Positions 27,301 to 34,484 of a stretch of DNA of 64,000 bases are shown here, one piece after another. This DNA is from Diphasiastrum complanatum. Its lineage: Eukaryota > Streptophyta > Lycopodiopsida > Lycopodiales > Lycopodiaceae. The notes beneath the pieces were generated by a model. That model worked only from the letters and a program-made list of their open reading frames with translations, searched no databases and was not told the origin of the DNA. The DNA lies in assembly GCA_029204225.1 (NCBI GenBank), contig CM055098.1, forward strand, positions 18,383,303 to 18,447,302, given 5' to 3'. Position 1 is the first letter of the stretch; every line of letters starts with the position of its first letter. Made by a program: the position numbers and the translations under genes.

Positions 27301-30300
27301 CAAGCCAATACTATGCACTCTACTCACTAGCAATCCACTAGAAAATAAAATCCAGCAACAACACAAGAAACCTCCTCTCAATTGGGCGACCTCTCCCTCT
27401 CATATAGATGGCCAATGACACACTCCAAAGCACTGTGGAATGCCTGCACAAGCCAATAAGAAATGGGGAGGCAAATGAAGGACCAAGAGGCCCAAAAGTT
27501 AGTGGAATGTCAAAAGACACCTTCCATAACTTGTGGTCCTTGAATATAACTTCTTGGGTTCTTTAGGGGCATCTTGGGACCCTAGTAGGTGCGCCCTCCT
27601 ACTAGTTCCCCATGACCCTTATGTGATGGCTAATTTTGGCCCAAGGCCTATTATGTGATTATGGCTCAAGGTTGAGGCCCAAGGTTTAGGAAAATGACCA
27701 ATACCAAAGGTAGGGTCCTCCTGACACCTCATTAGGTTCCATACCTCCGACCAAGGCATAGTCACCTACCTGCCCTTATCCAGGATACTAGTACCTTAGT
27801 CTAAAGGCACCTATCCTTAATCCTAAGGGTACCCCTCATCCAAGGGTGATTCGCCAATTAGTCCCCCAGACACTAAATGGGCAAATAGGGGTTAAAGTAC
27901 TGCTAGTTACATAGGTATGTAACAGATGGGGTCCTCTCCTTATTGTCAGGACCTTGGACAACCATCAAGGTGCACCCAATCACCTGATAAAACATCTTTT
28001 GGGCCTAGACACCTATGCTAAGATGGGTGGCTATTTGCTTCCTCTCACAAGAGTGTTGTTCATCAACCCCGAGAGGAACTAGAGCACCTAGGTGCTTTTT
28101 CACAAGAAGAAGCGTAACAAGTTGACAATGGAGCAGTGCCAACAATTCGTGTATTACAGCCCCGATCGACGGCTTCTTTGTACTTTGCAAACTGTATCCG
28201 AGCCCATAGAGGAGAACAGTGAGATGGTCCTCTGATATAGCAGTAGCACAAATAGGCCATCCCACTGCGGCACAAGCCGCTGATGAGATCATGGCCACAT
28301 TTTATCAAGACCTACACCAAGATCTCTTTGACACAAACGGGTTACCAAGGCTACATCACCACCACCACCACAAGTACATCTAGTTTAGTACCACACTAAA
28401 TTGTTTCTTTCTTAACAACTTGCAACAACAACTATGGTGTATGGCAAATGATTAACCAATTTTTGGTCATCCATTCAATTTGGCTTGCAGGAGGAGGATG
28501 CTCTAGGTTCACCGTTGTGGGAGGAGGCAATGCCCTGGGACGACAAGCCATCATCCAAACTCCAACACGAATTTGCTGACCCAAATGTTGAGACAGAGGT
28601 GAATGGGCCCGAGGACACCTTGATGGACACTAAGGTCTTCTTCGAGCAATCGACGTCCTTGTGGAAGGCCTAGTGCAAGGACCAAGCTTTTAGATGGCAC
28701 CAAGAGCAACGCCATAAGGTAGCAACAATAACAATAGTAGAGGCTCCTAGTTTCTCCCAAATCCCCATAGCATCCGCCTCAGGAAGGAGACCAGTCACTA
28801 TCGGTGTCAAGATATAGCAAGGTAGAGGCAGGCCACCTGCCAATGGTAGGGGTCGAGAGAGGCCCAAAGTGCAATCAGCCTCTTCTAATAGCACCAAAGA
28901 GAACTCAAATTTTTGTGTCACCAATGAGCTCTTAGACTAGTCATTTTGCTTGTTTTTATAGTCATTAGATAGACATGCATTGTCTATACAACGAACCTAT
29001 TGAGCCACAAGGCTCTAGAGTGTACAAGCCACTATATTTTTCTTTTATGAGCTTTTGATGAGTGCTTCATTTAATGCAGGGATTTCAAAGTTTCAATATG
29101 GTATTATATTTCATTTACAAATGTTATTGTCATTGATATACTTTAGTTTTTGTGAATAGTTCATTGATTACATTCATCATTTGTTAAATTCTCTACAATC
29201 TAATATTTTTTCAAGGCTTAGAATGTATCTACCCATCTATCTTTGCCAATCTGCCTTGCTATCCACCTATCTACCTTGCTATCAGGCTTCAGCCACTCTA
29301 TCTACCTTGCCATCTTCCTATCTTCCTCGTCATCTATTATTTGCCCATCTACTTTGCTATATGGGCCTATCTACCTTCCTATATGTGTCTATCTACCTTG
29401 CTATCTCCAATTTGTGCCTATCAACCACGCAACATACTTGGTGAGGAGGAGTGTGGAATATGGCTTGGCACATGTGTCATGCACCAGGCACTAGCAAGAT
29501 TTTTTTGACCATTGCGCTCTTGCAAAGCCTTTTGGCCAAGTATCCAGAAAAGGGTATTGATCATTGCCCGAGAAGGCATGCTTCTTCCTTGGGTATATGA
29601 GTTCAAGAAAAAAGAAGTAGAGCCAATACCTTAACAGCTAGAGAGAAAAATGTGGAAGCCAAAGAATAACCAAGCAACTGACTTTCTATCTTACACTCTC
29701 CCTATCCATCTATTTGCCAATCTTCCTTCAATCTCCCTCCCTTATTTGGCTCCCTATCTACTTCTCTAGCTATGCCAATATGCCTTGTCTATTTATGCCA
29801 ATCCAAACTATGTTTTCTCAAGGCTATAAAAAATGCTTACACAAAAAATGTTAACATAAAAAATGCAATATTTAGAGGCCATATAATTTCTTTTAAGGCT
29901 ACAACATATCTATCCCTATTTATCACTAATTTCTTAAAGAATTTAAGTATTTTCTATTCCAAATATAGAAATTTTACCACATTCCATTTGGGAACAAGTC
30001 TCTATGTCATAAGAAAAAGATGAATATTAAAAGCTTACCTCCAATCTCTCCAATAAATATTTAAATCACAATTTGCACAAGGTTCTCTAGCCCCCAACTG
30101 TAGTTAATCTAACTATGTGATTTTTGCCTAATAATGCCTTCTTATAAGTGTCAATGAAGGTGATTGTCATCTAAAGATGTCTTCCTAAAATAGATGAAAT
30201 GGTGATAAACTTAAAAAACTTGATTTTGTAGTGCCCTAACTTCTGGTTGCCTATTTGCAAAGGATATTTTGTCCTTGACGCCAAGAGTCCCAAAATACTA

Positions 30301-33300
30301 TATGACTACAAATTTGGCTTCTATGCTGAAATTGGAGCTGAAAAATCAAAATTACCCTAACATTATAAGCTAAGAAACCAATCCTCGCTTCCTTACTCCA
30401 TGAAGATATGATACCTATAAAAAGTCATATCTGCTTCCTCTTGGCATAAAAAGTGCTTGACGACAACTCAAGAACACATTCATGCAATAGCAAATCTTAG
30501 TTCCAAAGTCGTTACAACAACAAAACATAGATGGGCTGCTTTTAGTGCTCCAACATTTAACATTCTCTTCAATGCCAAGTGTGCAAGAGGTGATATAACA
30601 AGAACTACATGAGACCTGCCCTATATAACTTCAATTATTGCAAGATGAAAATACACAAAATAACAAAAGCGAAAGCATTGTATTTTTGAAAAAGAGATAA
30701 AGGACAAACATTGATTGGAATATGAAGAATTACAAACCAGCTCAATTTTGCAAGCATTCAATGTTGAACGTTCGTGTTCCAGAGCTTTTGTTAGGGCAGC
30801 TAAAGACTTTACTAAGCTCTCTCTTTCAACATTGGCATCCCTTAGAGCTCTCTCTGTGTCCTGAATAAGTAGTGCAGTTAAGCCATAATCACATGCTGCT
30901 TGAAGAAGATGTTTCTACACTAAGCAATATCCTAAACTTTAAACCCTAAAGCATAGTCCTTAGGCAGCTTACATACCTCATGCAAACGATTGGAAACATC
31001 AAGTGCTTGTTTCAAGGTGCTTGTTTCAGATTTTATGCCAAACAACTTAAATTTTATCTTTTCAGGGATGAAACTTGCTGCCTCAATGTTTTCTTCCATG
31101 AATGCAAGATTTGTGCATGTTGGAAAATCTCGCTTCTTTGCTATTGTAACTTTTCCCTACATCACATTGTTTTCTTTCTTAATATATATATGTATTCATA
31201 AGACACCCAAAATACCTTGCTACAAATATACTCTCTGCACCACCATCCAATGAAAAAATTGTGAAAAAATAGTTCAAATTTCGTCAACTAGTTGGAAGTC
31301 TTATATATCTTACCACAACTAGACCAGATATATGTCATGTTGTAAGCTTGGTTAGTCAATTCATGGCATCGCCGACTATAGTACATTCGAAAGCAGCCAA
31401 GCACATTCAAAGGTACGTGAAAGGAGCACTCAACCTCGGTCTAGTCTATTCAAAACAATATCACTTACCTAAGTTGAAAGGCTATGTGGATGTTGATTGG
31501 GATGGTAGCATAGATGACAGGAGGTCAACTAGTAGCTTCTGTCTTACTCGCAATGTTATGATAATGTATGTTTCAAAATTTAAATTGCAAGTAGCTATGC
31601 TATCATGGAGGCATGTTCCATAAATAGTTTCTTTTAATAATTTTGTAAACGTGAATTATTGAGAGAGAGAATTAGAAAAGCAATAATTGACCGTTTCTTT
31701 CTCTCTCTAAGCTACTAGACGGTTGGGCTAATCTTCTTCGAGCCCTTAGCAACTACTTATGTACTCTTTCCTTTTGCTTTGTGACTTAGGAGAATATAGT
31801 TTGTGCATGAGAGCTTTGTGTGGAGCAATTCTTCTATATGTCTTGAAAGAACTTGGTGTGTGTGTGTGTGTGTGATTGAATCAATCCTTTACCATTGTCA
31901 ATTGCAACCCCACTACATGCAAAATCTCCAGTTGAGTTACTATTGATACTTCTTATCATGCACATAATCGTCAAACACCATGCTACTGCTCCAGATGTCA
32001 CTAGTTGAGTGCGTGGGTCCTCAGAAGGTTACTAATTACCAGCATTGGCCTTGAATGGAATATATTCAGGCTGTAATAAGTAATCTTGACTCACTGGAGT
32101 TCCGTGTATCCACGTCACGGACTATTCCAATCTTATTCACTGGACATGGACATAACACTAGCTCTCTTGTCATACCTGATCCTGTATCACCAACAAAGAT
32201 TCCATTCTTCCAAATAGAGCAATTAGAAGAAGTCAATTCATCACGTACCTGATGCGGTTGGAAACTTGTTCGCTTGGAGCCATCCTGTTTTTGGTGTTGG
32301 CTGACAGTAGACACTGAAAAACCTTCACTTAAACAATCTTTTTTCATCAGAGCAGAAGCTTCAGTCAAGCTATGGACCTCCATATTGGTTTGAACAACAT
32401 CAGATTGGGAGTCGTTGCTTTTTAACATTTGAACTTTAAGATCTGCCAACTCTGTCTGCAACTGACTAACCTGGACATAGCTAGATCAATCAGATTCTAT
32501 TCAAGTTAAAACAAAAACTATGTGAGCATTTGGATAAAAGACAAAGTGCTCAGTTTATTCTTATTCAACTGAAATACATAACCAAAAGCCTTGACTAAGA
32601 AAGACAAATTACTGATTGTACTTTTCCATGAAAGAAACCTCGCCATAGATGTTTTCTAACAATTGTTTTTCAGCAAAAGTTGTTTGTGTATAAGAATCCT
32701 TTGCTGAGCTCTGATCAACCTGCACCAAACGAACATGTAAGAGGCCTTCCTTCACATGGGAATATAGAGTACTTCTGGCATGCATCATTAAATGGTTGCA
32801 GATACTGCGTTTTGGTCTAGCAGGTCTGATCTGAACACGCTGATGAACTAAATGCACAGTTACCACATTTTTCTTTGGGTTTTTTTGCTGGCTGTTCATC
32901 GTATCAGTCTGATCATTATAACTAGTATGCTTTGATGGATCATTTGGTCCTGTGCAGTTTCCAATGTTGAGATTCGGACAACCCGTGGAACTGCTTTTGT
33001 CAATTGCAGATGATTTGCCCAACAAGTTCGGAGACCAGATGGTCTTTTCCTTGAGATTCTTGAGCAAATCCGACATCTTTGACTCCAACAAGCCTAACCT
33101 AGATTCTTGATCCTTTTCGAATACAGGCTTTTTAGTTGACAGCTCCGGAGGCGACATCTGCAATCTCTTCTTTCTGTGGAATCCTTTCAGAGCATGATCA
33201 ATGTGTGGAGTAGGTAGTTTTGTAGTTTTACCTTGCAAACACAACCCAGCACCTGAAAGGGGAACTCTTCTGGCAGAAGCTGGTTCGTGATCATAACAGT

Positions 33301-34452
33301 GACCTGATTGCTGGAAATTTGTGTTTAGATGAGGATGCAATTTAGCCGACTTGGTGCACTGAAGATCTTGCCAGGTGGGTTGCGGCAAAAATGGACAAAA
33401 GTTATCTTGGTGAGCTATTTCACCATTATGAGCCTGCACACTGTTGACAGATTTGACATATGGAGTCACTGGCAACTGTGGTGGAAACTGGTGCTGACTG
33501 TAACTGCAAGGTTGATAATCTAGCAGGATATTTTCAACTTGATCCATAGATTCACATTCATCCAATTTAAGCTGCTCCTGTTGTTGCTGATGAAATAGCG
33601 ATACTCTACTTTTCCGGTAAGCTTGTGACTGACTTGTCCGCACATCTTGGCCATCGAGAAGCTTTAAATGAGGAAGGGCAGAAATAACACTTAATCTGTA
33701 GGCTGCTGTTTGACATACAGGGTTGGAATGTTTACCGTGTGAAAAGACAAGTTCCACCAATTGTATGCAGCCAGAAAGAGCTTGAAGTTCTGTCAATAAT
33801 GCAACTAAATTGTCGCGCATATCCACATACTGAAGGGAGTGCCTGCAGTTAGATGGCGAGTCGGGCTTAAACGTATCATCTCATTGCAACCTATTTAGGT
33901 CGAAAAACTCATAGATAGGTTTGAAGTCTATATTTTCATTTACACCTTGCAAAATGTTTCCTTACCATACATTACAAACACAGTGCACAGCAAAGGGGGT
34001 AGGAAGGTCCCCCACCATGGGTGAGTTGGCCAAGGGTGTTACCTGAGGCAATGGAGACCCGAGCTTGAGTGCAATCTACATGTGGGAAAAGGAACTCCTA
34101 GGAGCTTATTCTCCAAAAAGTAAGGGTATATACGTGGGTTTTCGGCTTCAGCTTTTCTATGACCTAGTTTCAGCTTTGGCCTGTAACAATGTGGTTCGAA
34201 GTCTCTCTATTCCCTAGTTTTCAGCTTCAGCCCGTGACCATGTGGCTCATAACCCTGTCCATTGCTTAATTTTCAGCTTCAACCTGTGAACATATGTGGT
34301 TTAAGCATTAACTCTAGCAACAGAGACCCAGGCTCTGAGTACCGGTCTGTGCAATGGAAGAAGGAACATGTAGGAGCGTACGCTCTAAAATTTAATTCTA
34401 TATAATGTGAGTTTCGGCTTCAACCTGTCTATTACCTAGTTTTTGGCTTTGG

Positions 34453-34484
<32 letters not shown>

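Noticed and set aside
31348-31623. An antisense host gene in intron 4
   Set aside because: The frame is clearly copia RNase H.
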